A stretch of 35,490 bases of DNA from Nocardia cyriacigeorgica (lineage in GTDB: Bacteria > Actinomycetota > Actinomycetes > Mycobacteriales > Mycobacteriaceae), in contig NZ_JAAGUY010000038.1 in NCBI RefSeq assembly GCF_010868145.1, positions 1 to 35,490 on the forward strand, in the 5' to 3' direction. The position numbers and the translations under genes are program-made. The notes below the pieces were generated by a model, which was not told where the DNA came from, made no database searches, and saw only the letters and a program-made list of their open reading frames with translations. The stretch's first letter is position 1; each line of letters begins with the position of its first letter. Positions 1-7,383 of this stretch are shown piece after piece.

Positions 1-423
1 CGCCTAACCCGACCATCCAGCGCTACACAAAGCAGCACCCCCCACACACAAACCTCCATCCCCCGCGCCCCTCGCGACCAGCCGGTTCACGAGGGAGACG
101 CGAGACCGGCGACGCGCCGTTGTCGCCCGCCTCATGCCTCCTTCGTAGCCGGGGCCTCGGACACAGACTGGGTCGACGTCGTCTCGACCACTGCGGATCC
201 GCCTATCCGACTGCGGAGGGTTTCGGGCTACGACCGTCGGCGAGCAGTTCGAGTTCACCGCAACGCGATTTCCCGCTCCAGTCTTGGATGTCAATGAATT
301 CCCAGGAGTGGGAGGATTCTCACCCTGACGCAGTGCAGGATCTTGACAGATCACGTATCGGCGGACGGTCACCGACGCCGCGAGGTGGTCGATCGATTGT
401 GTTCTCGGAAGGAAAACTGAACG
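1..423. other. Intergenic stretch, no supported gene
   Basis: No reading frame here looks like a real protein. The long open frames on both strands are Arg- and Ser-rich translations typical of empty frames in high-GC DNA, and the long minus-strand one runs straight across the first SapA-like gene. A perfect TTGACA hexamer lies at 343-348, about 75 bases before the first SapA-like start, but no good -10 hexamer lies 16-18 bases after it, so I do not call a promoter. The 30 or so bases just before the ATG at 424 resemble those before the second copy at 992, so the duplication probably included the leader. Confidence 0.5.
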
Positions 424-849
424 ATGCGTGTGTTCAAACACGGAGCCAGGTTGGGCCTTGCCGTCGCGGCAATTCTTGCCGGATCGCTGACCATGGCCGC
501 TCCCGCGAACGCAGCGACCCCTGCCTCGGTGTGCGGCAGCGGCTTCCGCGTCATCGACACCCACGGCCTGGGCAATCTCGCCACCATCTATCTGCTCTAC
601 AACGGCCGAACCAACTGCGTCGTCACCTGGAAGACGGCCTACATCGGCACCAAGACCGTCACGAAGGCCGAGGTCGCCATCTGGGATCAGGCCAACAGCC
701 TCCGGATGGATATGAATATGTACGCGTACTACGCGGGTCCAGTGAAAGTGGATGCTCCCGGCAAATGCATCATGTGGGGCGGTAGTGCATCGCCGACCGA
801 CATCTCCAAGGGGTACAACTGGAATTCGGGCCGTAGCCACTGCGGCTGA
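424..849 (+). CDS. Secreted spore-associated protein A-like protein, copy 1
   Basis: A 141-residue exported protein. The N-terminus has basic residues (Arg2, Lys5, Arg9), a hydrophobic core at about 10-26 and an Ala-x-Ala signal peptidase site ending near residue 30, so the mature protein is about 111 residues. The mature part has four cysteines (SVCGSG, RTNC, GKC and the terminal SHCG), which suggests two disulfides, and is rich in Tyr, Trp and Gly. The pattern (PASVCGSG, IDTH, ATIYLLYNGRTNC, VTWKT, YYAGPVKV, GKC, SHCG) is what I recall for Streptomyces spore-associated protein A (SapA), a small spore-surface protein of unknown biochemical role. A GGAAGG ribosome binding site lies about ten bases before the ATG. 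A close paralogue follows at 992. Family assignment is from memory; function in this organism is unknown. Confidence 0.85.
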   Translation: MRVFKHGARLGLAVAAILAGSLTMAAPANAATPASVCGSGFRVIDTHGLGNLATIYLLYNGRTNCVVTWKTAYIGTKTVTKAEVAIWDQANSLRMDMNMYAYYAGPVKVDAPGKCIMWGGSASPTDISKGYNWNSGRSHCG

Positions 850-991
850 GCCCCTCATATCCCGACCCTCGACCGCATCTGACGCGCCGTCATCGACAGC
901 GCGCGAACGGCAGCACCGGACGCGGCAGATCCCTCGGCAAACGACCGCCACTGATGATCCGCGGTCGATCTTCACAGAAAGAAAATGAATA

Positions 992-1417
992 ATGCGTGTG
1001 CTCAAACACGGAGCCCGACTGGGCCTCGCCATCGCGGCGATCCTCTCCGGATCTTTGGCCATGGCCACTCCCGCGAATGCGGCGACCCCTGCCTCGGTGT
1101 GCGGAAGCGGCTACCGCGTCATCGACACCCACGACCTGGGCAATCTCGCCACCATCTACCTGCTCTACAACGGCCGAACCAACTGCGCTGTCACCTGGAA
1201 GACCGCCGATGTCGGTACCAAGACCGCGACGATGGTAAGCCTCGGAATCTGGGGGCAGTACAACCCACAGAAGGATTCCGGCATGTTCGCCTACTATGCC
1301 GGACCAGTGAAAGTGGATGCCCCCGGAAAGTGTATTGGTTGGGGCGGTATGGCGAGCAGGCCCAACCCGGATACGAGCTACGGTTGGAGCTCGCCCGGCC
1401 CGAGCCACTGCGGCTGA
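992..1417 (+). CDS. Secreted spore-associated protein A-like protein, copy 2
   Basis: Also 141 residues and about 70% identical by eye to the protein at 424-849. It has the same signal peptide with an Ala-x-Ala site near residue 30 and the same four cysteines. The two copies are nearly identical at residues 31-70 and at the AYYAGPVKV to GKC stretch. They differ mainly in a loop around residues 80-96 and in the last 25 residues before SHCG. The intergenic gap is 142 bases, and the leader before the ATG resembles that of copy 1, with a weaker AGAAAG ribosome binding site. The strong hairpin at 1490-1531 follows. This is a tandem duplication with divergence confined to two surface segments; the role is inferred only as an extracellular or cell-surface protein. 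Confidence 0.85.
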   Translation: MRVLKHGARLGLAIAAILSGSLAMATPANAATPASVCGSGYRVIDTHDLGNLATIYLLYNGRTNCAVTWKTADVGTKTATMVSLGIWGQYNPQKDSGMFAYYAGPVKVDAPGKCIGWGGMASRPNPDTSYGWSSPGPSHCG

Positions 1418-1489
1418 TCCGCATACGCAGCGATCACGGCGGATACCCTCACCAGCAGGGCGGGAGGCCCGCCAACATCTGTCAGTGAG

Positions 1490-1531
1490 ACGGCCCGTCT
1501 CTCAGCCTGTTGCGGCTGAGAGACGGGCCGT
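1490..1531. terminator. Strong bidirectional hairpin terminator
   Basis: A perfect 18-base-pair stem: the left arm at 1490-1507 pairs with the right arm at 1514-1531 around a 6-base loop (TGTTGC), followed by TTTC on the plus strand. It lies between the end of the second SapA-like gene (plus) and the end of the DUF397 gene (minus), so it probably terminates both converging units. Confidence 0.85.
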
Positions 1532-1573
1532 TTCAATAGGGCGCGCTACCGGACCGACCGCGACAGGCGCGGC

Positions 1574-1780
1574 TCAGCGGTGGTCGAAGCGTCCGGCGCG
1601 GGTACGGGTCAAGAAGGTGTCCCACTCCGAAGGGGTGAAGACGAGGGCCGGGCCAGCAGGGTTCTTCGAATCACGCACGCCGACCCAACCCACGTCCAGG
1701 TGCGCGACTTCGACGCAATCGTTTCCACCCGCGCTCCGGCTCGACTTGAACCACCGCGCCCCGGTTAGGTCAACGCTCAC
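1574..1780 (-). CDS. DUF397 domain protein
   Basis: A 68-residue protein that is essentially one DUF397 domain: an N-terminal W-FKSSRS motif, then GGNDCVEVA, VGVRDSKNP and a C-terminal FTPSEWDTF motif. This family is very abundant in Streptomyces and Nocardia and is almost always encoded next to an XRE/DUF5753 regulator, as here. The ATG at 1780 lies inside the end of the regulator gene (stop at 1770), an 11-base overlap that implies translational coupling. Known pairs of this type include partners around whiJ and bldB-related loci in Streptomyces, where they influence development. Toxin-antitoxin-like behaviour has been proposed for some pairs, but nothing in this sequence proves it. Confidence 0.9.
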   Translation of the reverse strand: MSVDLTGARWFKSSRSAGGNDCVEVAHLDVGWVGVRDSKNPAGPALVFTPSEWDTFLTRTRAGRFDHR

Positions 1781-2648
1781 GTTCGAACTCCTTTGCTTTC
1801 ACACGCAGCAGAATCTTGCTGCCAACGGTGTCTACAGCTACATCTTGCATGGCCTTGAACGCCTTTCGGTAGCGCTCAACCGAGTCCGGTCGGTCGTAGT
1901 AGAGGTTGCCCGTATACGACTCCACGTACACCGTGGCCGGTTCACGTGATGACGGACTGAAGTCGAGGACGGTAAAGGGCCCGGTAGCCATACCCGGCGG
2001 CACGCCGACCGCAAACGGAAGAATTCGCACAGTGACGTTTGGCGGCAGGTCAGCAAGGTGCCGGAGTTGACCGGCCATTGTCTTGCGGCCACCCACAACT
2101 CGATTCAGTACTGCCTCGTCCAAGATCAGCGTCACGTTCACCGGGGTGCGCTTCCTGGTGATGATCCTCTGTCGGCCCATCCGCACTTTCATACGTCGAT
2201 CCAGCTCATCTGCTCCGCCGTCAGGGAAGTACGCCACATCGAGAGCCCTTGCGTACCCGACAGTTTGGAACAGACCGCTAATCATGTCCGGACGGAAGAT
2301 GGTCAAGGCCGTCGCAGCGGCCTCCAGCCCCACGTACAGTTCGAAGTCTTCCGGGATCAACTCCCCGTACTCATGCCACCACCCTCCATTCCTCGACGCT
2401 GCTTCAGCTTCCTTCGCCAGCCCGAGCAACGCACCCTGCTGCTCGATCTCGTCATACAGCTCGCACAACCCCACGATGTCCGGCACATGGATCTTCCCGG
2501 GATGCCCGGTCTCCAACCGCTGCACCGTCCCGGCTCCGCGCCCGATCTGCCGTGCCGCTTCGGCGATGCTCAATCCCGCCGCCTGACGCATTTCGCGCAG
2601 GTGTTTACCGAGCTGACGCCGAGGCACCGTGTTGCCCGCTGTGGGCAT
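1770..2648 (-). CDS. XRE-family regulator with DUF5753 domain
   Basis: A 292-residue DNA-binding protein. Residues about 8-55 form a lambda-repressor-type helix-turn-helix (RRQLGKHLREMRQAAGLS, then IAEAARQIGRGAGTVQRLETG). The rest, about 100-285, matches the DUF5753 ligand- or partner-binding domain (MISGLFQTVGYARAL, ITRKRTP, LRHLADLPPNVTVRILP, VYVESYTG). I chose the ATG at 2648 because a strong AGGAGG ribosome binding site precedes it; the frame stays open upstream but with no homology. It forms a two-gene unit with the overlapping DUF397 gene. In characterised relatives the regulator binds its own promoter and the small partner modulates it; the target here is unknown. Confidence 0.92.
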   Translation of the reverse strand: MPTAGNTVPRRQLGKHLREMRQAAGLSIAEAARQIGRGAGTVQRLETGHPGKIHVPDIVGLCELYDEIEQQGALLGLAKEAEAASRNGGWWHEYGELIPEDFELYVGLEAAATALTIFRPDMISGLFQTVGYARALDVAYFPDGGADELDRRMKVRMGRQRIITRKRTPVNVTLILDEAVLNRVVGGRKTMAGQLRHLADLPPNVTVRILPFAVGVPPGMATGPFTVLDFSPSSREPATVYVESYTGNLYYDRPDSVERYRKAFKAMQDVAVDTVGSKILLRVKAKEFERER

Positions 2649-2978
2649 AGTGATCCCCTCCTGAAATGGCCATCCCCTGCCTAGGAACCATTGTGGCCCA
2701 ATCCTGGATGCGCCACAGGGAAAACGTGAAGATCGGTGCGATCTGCCTATCACCGCAGGTGAAACAGGGTGCGGACCTGGTTCGCTCGCTTCCGGCATCG
2801 GAGTCCGGGCCCGCCGTCACCACACCCCTGCCGTGGCGGCACATCCGGCATCGGCCATGGCGGCCGCGCTGGGTGGCGATCCGTATCGCCCCGGCCTTCG
2901 ATGCTCCACAGGCATGCGAGGAAGATCAGCGTCCGAGACACTCTTCACAGAGAACTTACTCAGGAGTAAGGTCGGTGC
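2649..2978. other. Divergent intergenic region between XRE regulator and SDR gene
   Basis: This 330-base stretch carries the start signals of two divergent genes. At its left edge is the AGGAGG site of the regulator. At its right edge is the inverted repeat and ribosome binding site of the SDR gene. I find no reading frame with family resemblance and no clear -35/-10 pair on either strand. It is a plausible place for the XRE protein to bind, but I cannot point to its operator. Confidence 0.5.
2955..2970. promoter_or_regulatory. Inverted repeat overlapping the SDR ribosome binding site
   Basis: CTTACTC-AG-GAGTAAG is a perfect 7-base inverted repeat with a 2-base centre. Its right arm contains the GGAG of the ribosome binding site for the gene starting at 2979. 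As DNA it looks like a TetR-type operator half-site pair. As RNA the 2-base loop is too tight for the full hairpin, so a protein site is more likely. The function is inference. Confidence 0.45.
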
Positions 2979-3854
2979 ATGGCGTGGAAACCTGAGCAGA
3001 TATCCGATCAGACCGGACGCACCTTCGTCGTCACCGGAGCCAATGGCGGCCTCGGTGTAGAGACCACGACGGTACTCGCGAGCAAGGGCGCGACGGTGGT
3101 CATGGCCTGCCGTAACGCGGCAAAGGCGCAAGAGATCGCCGACCGCGTCGAGGGCGACGTCAAGGTCGCGCCGCTCGATCTCGCCGATCTGGCGTCGGTG
3201 CGCGAATTCGCCGCCAACTGCGGGGAATTCGATGTGCTGATCAACAATGCGGGTCTGATGAACGTCCCGTTCTCGCGCACCAAAGACGGCTACGAAACCC
3301 AATTCGGCGTCAACCACCTCGGCCACTTCGCGCTCACCGGGCTGCTGCTGGATCGCGTCCGCGACCGGGTGGTGTCGCTGGCCAGCATCGCGCACAAGCA
3401 GACCCCGAAGCTCTGGATCGACGACCTGAACTACGAGAACCGCCGCTACCAGCGCAATCTCGCGTACGCGCAGTCCAAGCTCGCCAACCTGATGTTCGCC
3501 CGCGAACTCCAGCACCGGCTGGAAGAGGCTGGGTCGAACAAGCGGTCCTACGGCGTACATCCTGGTGTGTCGGCCACCGATCTCTTCGCGCGCACCGAGA
3601 CCCCGCTCGACCGCATCAGCAAGCCCTTCATCCGCCTGATCGGCCACGCACCGGCGAAGGCAGCCCACTCCACCCTGTTCGCCGCCACCGAACCCGACGC
3701 CGACCCGAACACCTACTGGGGCCCCACGCGTCTGTTCCAATCTCAGGGCCCGGTGGAACCCTCCCCCTCGACCAAGCTGTCGAAGAACCGCGACCTCCAG
3801 CGGCGGCTGTGGGAGGAATCCGAACGGTTCACCGGCATCACCTACAAGTTCTAG
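2979..3854 (+). CDS. Short-chain dehydrogenase/reductase (retinol dehydrogenase-like)
   Basis: A 291-residue NAD(P)-dependent oxidoreductase. The Rossmann glycine motif TGANGGLG is at about 16-23. It is followed by an acidic LDLADL segment, the NNAG motif near residue 88, VVSLAS, and the catalytic YAQSK near 163, so the Ser-Tyr-Lys set is complete. The C-terminal part (VHPGVSATDL, WGPTRLFQSQGP) resembles the group annotated as protochlorophyllide reductase-like or retinol dehydrogenase-like SDRs in actinobacteria, whose substrates are mostly unknown. The start at 2979 follows a CAGGAG site inside a 7-base inverted repeat, so the gene may be repressed by a TetR-type protein encoded elsewhere. 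It is monocistronic and divergent from the XRE regulator. Confidence 0.9.
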   Translation: MAWKPEQISDQTGRTFVVTGANGGLGVETTTVLASKGATVVMACRNAAKAQEIADRVEGDVKVAPLDLADLASVREFAANCGEFDVLINNAGLMNVPFSRTKDGYETQFGVNHLGHFALTGLLLDRVRDRVVSLASIAHKQTPKLWIDDLNYENRRYQRNLAYAQSKLANLMFARELQHRLEEAGSNKRSYGVHPGVSATDLFARTETPLDRISKPFIRLIGHAPAKAAHSTLFAATEPDADPNTYWGPTRLFQSQGPVEPSPSTKLSKNRDLQRRLWEESERFTGITYKF

Positions 3855-4083
3855 CGAGCCCGCACGCCGAGCACCGGATCGGGAACACCGCGGCAAAGCC
3901 GCTCGCACAGCGGGTATCCGCCCCTCGAGGTGGGTCAGCGCTCTTCACACCGGATACAACGTCAGCGCGAAGTCCCCCGCAGCAGCGACACCGGCAACGG
4001 CGCCTCCACCTGGACCAGAACCGATCGCGCCAATGGAGGCGGCTGAACTGCAGGCCCCGAGCCAGGTATTGCTGAGACAGGCG

Positions 4084-4512
4084 CTACCGGCCCTCGACAG
4101 CCGCCTTGATCCCGCTGACATGTGTCTGCCACATGCCTCGCGAATGCTCGGCCTCCTGTTCACTGGCGTTGTTGTCCTGGCTCAGTGACAGGTGGGTCGA
4201 GCTCGCGTCGCCGGACAGCTCGTAGGTGAGGGTGTGGTAGTTCGCCGGCACGTCGGACTGACCGGACAGCGCGCTGAAGTGGGTCATCTTCAGCAGCCGA
4301 CCGGGCTCGACGGCAAGGATCTCGCCCTTGTCGGTATAGGGCCGTCCCTGGTACTCGCCCTCCCAGACGATCGGACTGCCCACCTCCCAATCGGTGCGCA
4401 CGTCGGCACCGAACATGAATCGGCGGATCTGCTCCGGGTCGGTCAGCGCCTCCCAGACCTGTTTCGGCGAAGCAGCGATATCGATGTCCGCCGTGGCGAC
4501 ATAGCCGGTCAT
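4084..4512 (-). CDS. SRPBCC (AHSA1/START-like) domain protein
   Basis: A 142-residue single-domain protein of the SRPBCC superfamily: a first strand TADIDIAASPKQVWEALTDPEQI, then FGADVRTDWEVGSPIVWEGE, LLKMTHFSA, HTLTYELSG, THLSLSQDN and a C-terminal helix ending HVSGIKAAVEGR. Members have a deep hydrophobic cavity and include Aha1-like proteins and toxin or ligand binders; the ligand here cannot be predicted. I prefer the ATG at 4512 over that at 4518 because GGGAG lies about nine bases before it. The frame is open further upstream, but without similarity. It follows the DUF3817 gene by 71 bases on the same strand and may be cotranscribed with it. Confidence 0.88.
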   Translation of the reverse strand: MTGYVATADIDIAASPKQVWEALTDPEQIRRFMFGADVRTDWEVGSPIVWEGEYQGRPYTDKGEILAVEPGRLLKMTHFSALSGQSDVPANYHTLTYELSGDASSTHLSLSQDNNASEQEAEHSRGMWQTHVSGIKAAVEGR

Positions 4513-4583
4513 TGCCATCAACTCCCATCGCTCGATCATTCGAGCGTAGGCCGAGACGGGCTGGCAGGTCTTGGAGAAAGCCG

Positions 4584-4976
4584 TCAGATGCCGAAGTCGC
4601 GCTTGACCTGCTGGGCGTTGCGGTGTTCCACGAAGAACGACAGCAGCGGAACGGTGCCTGCGAGCAGGGTGCCGATGGTGCGGCCCGCGGGCCAGCGGAC
4701 CTTGACGGCCAGGTCGGCGGTGAGAATCAGGTAGACGAAGTACACCCAGCCGTGGACGACGGCGATCCAGCGCGGGGTGTCGACGCCGAAGCCGTACTGG
4801 GCGATCATCTCGACCGTGAGTAACAGCAGCCACAGACCGGTGGTCCAGGCCAGCACTCGGTAGCGCAACAGCGCGCTCTTGACCTTCGCGGTATTCGCGG
4901 GGGCCTTACGGGTGGTGACGGGGGTGGCGCCGTCGTCGGTCAGCGTGGTGTCGGTCGAGTTCTCGCTGGCGGTCAA
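4584..4976 (-). CDS. DUF3817 integral membrane protein
   Basis: A 130-residue protein with about 38 hydrophilic residues, then three hydrophobic segments (LLRYRVLAWTTGLWLLLLTVEM; WIAVVHGWVYFVYLILTADLAV; TIGTLLAGTVPLLSFFVEHR), the layout of DUF3817 proteins such as Rv1342c. The molecular role is unknown. The start is a TTG at 4976, chosen because AGGAG sits at good spacing before it and it overlaps the stop of the upstream gene by 4 bases (TTGA), so translation is probably coupled. A second DUF3817 protein is encoded at 30689-31057. Confidence 0.85.
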   Translation of the reverse strand: MTASENSTDTTLTDDGATPVTTRKAPANTAKVKSALLRYRVLAWTTGLWLLLLTVEMIAQYGFGVDTPRWIAVVHGWVYFVYLILTADLAVKVRWPAGRTIGTLLAGTVPLLSFFVEHRNAQQVKRDFGI

Positions 4977-5482
4977 CCGGCGCTCCTCTCGGTGTCGCGG
5001 GCGTCGAGGCCCGCGTCGCGGACCCGTTCACCGATATCGTCGGCGTGCAATCGCGCCAGGTATTGGTTGTATTCGGTCAGCGCGGGATCGGTACCGCGCG
5101 CCGCCTCGGGCTGCTCGGGTCGAGCCTTCGGCCGCTCCGGCAGGATGCCCGTCGGGATCTCGCGTGGCGCGGCCTTCCTGGTCTTGGCCCTAGCGGGCTG
5201 CGCGGCCGGTGCCGGTTCCGCGGCGGGAGCCGACTGCTCCTCCTCGGCCTCGCTCTCCAACCGGACGAACCGGAAGTACGCGAACACCGCGAATGCCGCG
5301 AACAACGGCCATTGCAGGGCATACCCCAGGTTCTGGCCGGTACCGCTCGAGGACTCGAACCGCTCCCACTGCCACCACCCCAACGCCAGGCACGCCAGCG
5401 CGGCCACGACCACCAGCGCGATCAGCGCGGGCCGATTATGCCGAGGGCGATGCTGCGCCGAAGGGCCGGAAGGGGCGGACAC
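4973..5482 (-). CDS. Conserved membrane protein of unknown function
   Basis: A 169-residue protein. It has a basic N-terminus (about residues 1-20), a membrane segment (ALIALVVVAALACLALGWW), a second hydrophobic segment (ALQWPLFAAFAVFAYFRFV), then a long Ala/Pro/Glu/Lys-rich cytoplasmic tail ending in a conserved-looking ALTEYNQYLARLHADD motif. That tail motif is typical of small actinobacterial membrane proteins encoded beside DUF3817 genes; the function is unknown. The GTG at 5482 is preferred over a GTG three codons upstream because a TACCGT hexamer ends seven bases before it, as in other leaderless starts in this window. It is the first gene of a two-gene unit with the DUF3817 gene. Confidence 0.78.
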   Translation of the reverse strand: MSAPSGPSAQHRPRHNRPALIALVVVAALACLALGWWQWERFESSSGTGQNLGYALQWPLFAAFAVFAYFRFVRLESEAEEEQSAPAAEPAPAAQPARAKTRKAAPREIPTGILPERPKARPEQPEAARGTDPALTEYNQYLARLHADDIGERVRDAGLDARDTERSAG

Positions 5483-5489
5483 GCATACC

Positions 5490-5495
5490 ACGGTA
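5490..5495 (-). promoter_or_regulatory. -10 hexamer TACCGT, leaderless-type
   Basis: TACCGT on the minus strand, then 7 bases, then the GTG at 5482. There is no Shine-Dalgarno sequence, so the transcript probably starts at or next to the start codon. Confidence 0.55.
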
Positions 5496-5760
5496 CCCGT
5501 CTACTACACGAGCCGTAGGAGCAGGTGGGCGCTCGCACGCAGCGGTGAGCGTACAACACGCAGCCACCGGTCCGCCCGACCACGCACGACGTCGCACCGC
5601 TCACGCGTGCGACTCCGCAACCATCCCGCGGTCTCGAGTACCTCGGGGCACGGCGGCGCGGGTCCGCGCCGACTCGCCCACCGAAGCAGCAGGTCGGCCC
5701 AGCGAGCCCGGCCCCGATGCCGTCTCGACTCGGTGTGCCCCCCGCCCCCGGTCGATCGGG

Positions 5761-6372
5761 TCAGTCGACCAGCGCGGCGAGCGCCGGCAGCAGTTGGGTC
5801 AATGCCCGTCCGCGGTGCGAAACAGCGTCCTTCTCAGCCGGCGTCAGCTGCGCCGCGGTGGTCGTCCCACCCTCGGGCACGAACAGCGGGTCGTAACCGA
5901 ACCCGCCATCACCGATCGGCTTGCGCCCGATCGTGCCCGGCCATTCGCCGCGCACCACGGTCTCCGCCCCGCCCGGCACCGCCAGTGCGCAGGTGGAGAC
6001 GAAGCGGGCGCCGCGGCGTTCGTCCGGGACATCGCCGAGCTGTCCGAGCAGCAGCGCATTGTTGGCGGCGTCGTCACCGTGGCGACCGGACCAACGCGCC
6101 GACAGCACGCCGGGCATGCCGTTGAGGGCGTCGACTTCGAGGCCGGAATCGTCGGCGACGCACGCCAATCCGGTGGCCGCGGCGCCGTCGCGGGCCTTGG
6201 CCAAGGCGTTCTCCTCGAACGTCGCACCGGTTTCGGGGGCTTCGTCGTAGGTGGGGACGTCGTCGAGGCCGACGATCTCCAGGCCCGCCACACCGGCGTC
6301 GGCCAAGATGCGCCGCAGCTCGTTCAGCTTCTTGGCATTGCGGCTGGCGACGAGCACACGGCGGGTCATCAC
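5761..6372 (-). CDS. rdgB: XTP/dITP diphosphatase (Ham1/RdgB family)
   Basis: A 203-residue house-cleaning pyrophosphatase that hydrolyses XTP, dITP and ITP to the monophosphates, keeping deaminated purines out of DNA and RNA. It has the N-terminal SRNAKKLNEL nucleotide-binding motif, ETGATFEENALAKA, the ADDSGLEVDAL motif with catalytic acidic residues, the RWSGRHGDD segment, GYDPLFVPEGG and the C-terminal SHRGRAL motif, so all family hallmarks are present. The GTG at 6372 overlaps the rph stop codon as GTGA; an ATG follows immediately and is an alternative start. It is coupled with rph, a pairing common in actinobacteria (Rv1340-Rv1341). Confidence 0.96.
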   Translation of the reverse strand: MMTRRVLVASRNAKKLNELRRILADAGVAGLEIVGLDDVPTYDEAPETGATFEENALAKARDGAAATGLACVADDSGLEVDALNGMPGVLSARWSGRHGDDAANNALLLGQLGDVPDERRGARFVSTCALAVPGGAETVVRGEWPGTIGRKPIGDGGFGYDPLFVPEGGTTTAAQLTPAEKDAVSHRGRALTQLLPALAALVD

Positions 6373-7139
6373 TTCTTCTTCGGTTCGGCCGGCTCGGGCA
6401 GCGCACCTGGGTACGGCAGCGCGAGGGCTTCCTTCTGCACCTCGAACAGCTGCTCACAGCCTGCGAGCGCGGAATCGAGCAGCTTGTCCAGGGTGGAGCG
6501 TGGGAAGGTGGCGCCCTCACCGGTGCCCTGCACCTCGACCAAGGTGCCGGTATCGGTAGCGACCACGTTCATGTCGACCTCGGCGCGCGAGTCCTCTTCA
6601 TAGGGCAGGTCCAGGCGCACCCGGCCGTCGACCACGCCGACGCTCACCGCGGCGATGGCACAGGAAATCGGCTGCGGGTCGGCGAGCTTGCCTGCGGCCG
6701 CGAGATAGGTGACCGCGTCGGAGAGCGCGACATAGGCGCCGGTGATCGCGGCGGTACGGGTACCGCCGTCGGCCTGCAGCACATCGCAGTCGATGGCGAT
6801 GGTGTTCTCACCGATGGCGGCCAGGTCGATGCATGCGCGCAGCGAACGCCCGATCAGCCTGCTGATCTCCTGGGTCCGGCCGCCGACCTTGCCCTTCACC
6901 GATTCTCGGCCGCTGCGGGTGTGGGTGGCGGCGGGCAGCATGGCGTATTCGGCGGTGAGCCAGCCCAGCCCGGAGTCGCGCCGCCACGGCGGCACGCCCT
7001 CGGTGACGCTTGCGGTGCACATCACCCGCGTCTGGCCGAACTCCACCAGCACCGAACCGGCTGGATGCGTGGTGAATCCACGGGTGATCCGTACCTCGCG
7101 GAGCTCATCGTCCGCCCTGCCATCGGCTCGTCTCGACAC
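6369..7139 (-). CDS. rph: Ribonuclease PH
   Basis: A 256-residue phosphorolytic 3'-5' exoribonuclease that trims tRNA 3' ends using phosphate. It has the N-terminal R-ITRGFTTHPAGSVLVEFG segment, VMCTASV, WLTAEYAMLP, the family signature with TRSGRESVKGKVGGRTQEISRLIG, DCDVLQADGGTRTAAITGA, and LDLPYEEDSRAEVDMN with the metal-binding Asp residues. The length is normal. The start is a GTG at 7139, with a TACGCT hexamer six bases before it and no ribosome binding site. It forms a two-gene operon with rdgB by a 4-base overlap. Confidence 0.96.
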   Translation of the reverse strand: MSRRADGRADDELREVRITRGFTTHPAGSVLVEFGQTRVMCTASVTEGVPPWRRDSGLGWLTAEYAMLPAATHTRSGRESVKGKVGGRTQEISRLIGRSLRACIDLAAIGENTIAIDCDVLQADGGTRTAAITGAYVALSDAVTYLAAAGKLADPQPISCAIAAVSVGVVDGRVRLDLPYEEDSRAEVDMNVVATDTGTLVEVQGTGEGATFPRSTLDKLLDSALAGCEQLFEVQKEALALPYPGALPEPAEPKKK

Positions 7140-7145
7140 GAGGCC

Positions 7146-7151
7146 AGCGTA
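7146..7151 (-). promoter_or_regulatory. -10 hexamer TACGCT for rph, leaderless-type
   Basis: TACGCT on the minus strand followed by exactly 6 bases and the rph GTG at 7139. No -35 or Shine-Dalgarno element is evident. Confidence 0.6.
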
Positions 7152-7254
7152 ATGGGAGCAGGTGCTCGCGAGTCGGCGGGGGCGCGAGCGCGTCTCACTC
7201 AGCGGTCACGACGGGTGACCCACAGGGCACGCGCCGCATACCGTGCTGATAAAT

Positions 7255-7291
7255 CGCACCGAGCGTTCTGGACTATTCGGCGCTCGGTGCG
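7255..7291 (-). terminator. Hairpin terminator after the Rv1339-like gene
   Basis: A perfect 11-base-pair stem (7255-7265 with 7281-7291) around a 15-base loop. Read on the minus strand it is followed by ATTTATC. It lies about 90 bases after the stop of the metallo-beta-lactamase-fold gene and before the rph promoter, so it probably separates the two units. Confidence 0.65.
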
Positions 7292-7383
7292 GTAGCCACA
7301 TTCCTCAGTGGCTGGCCATCGGCACCAGGGCCCACAACTCGAGTCACCGATGCCGCAGTCATCGCCCACACAGACGACGCGAC

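Noticed and set aside
4..1068. Long open frame on the minus strand over the SapA-like genes
   Set aside because: It runs antisense to two genes with signal peptides and family motifs, has Arg/Ser/Gly-rich composition and no start signal. It is an empty frame of high-GC DNA.
2750..2941. Minus-strand 63-codon frame in the gap upstream of the XRE regulator
   Set aside because: No family resemblance and no start signal. The strong AGGAGG belongs to the regulator downstream.
3945..4083. Minus-strand frame ending in an Ala/Gly-rich stretch like the C-terminus of a small secreted protein, just downstream of the SRPBCC gene
   Set aside because: It could be a gene remnant, but there is no start, no ribosome binding site and no signal peptide in frame, and its upstream part overlaps the SRPBCC gene. 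Too weak to call a pseudogene.
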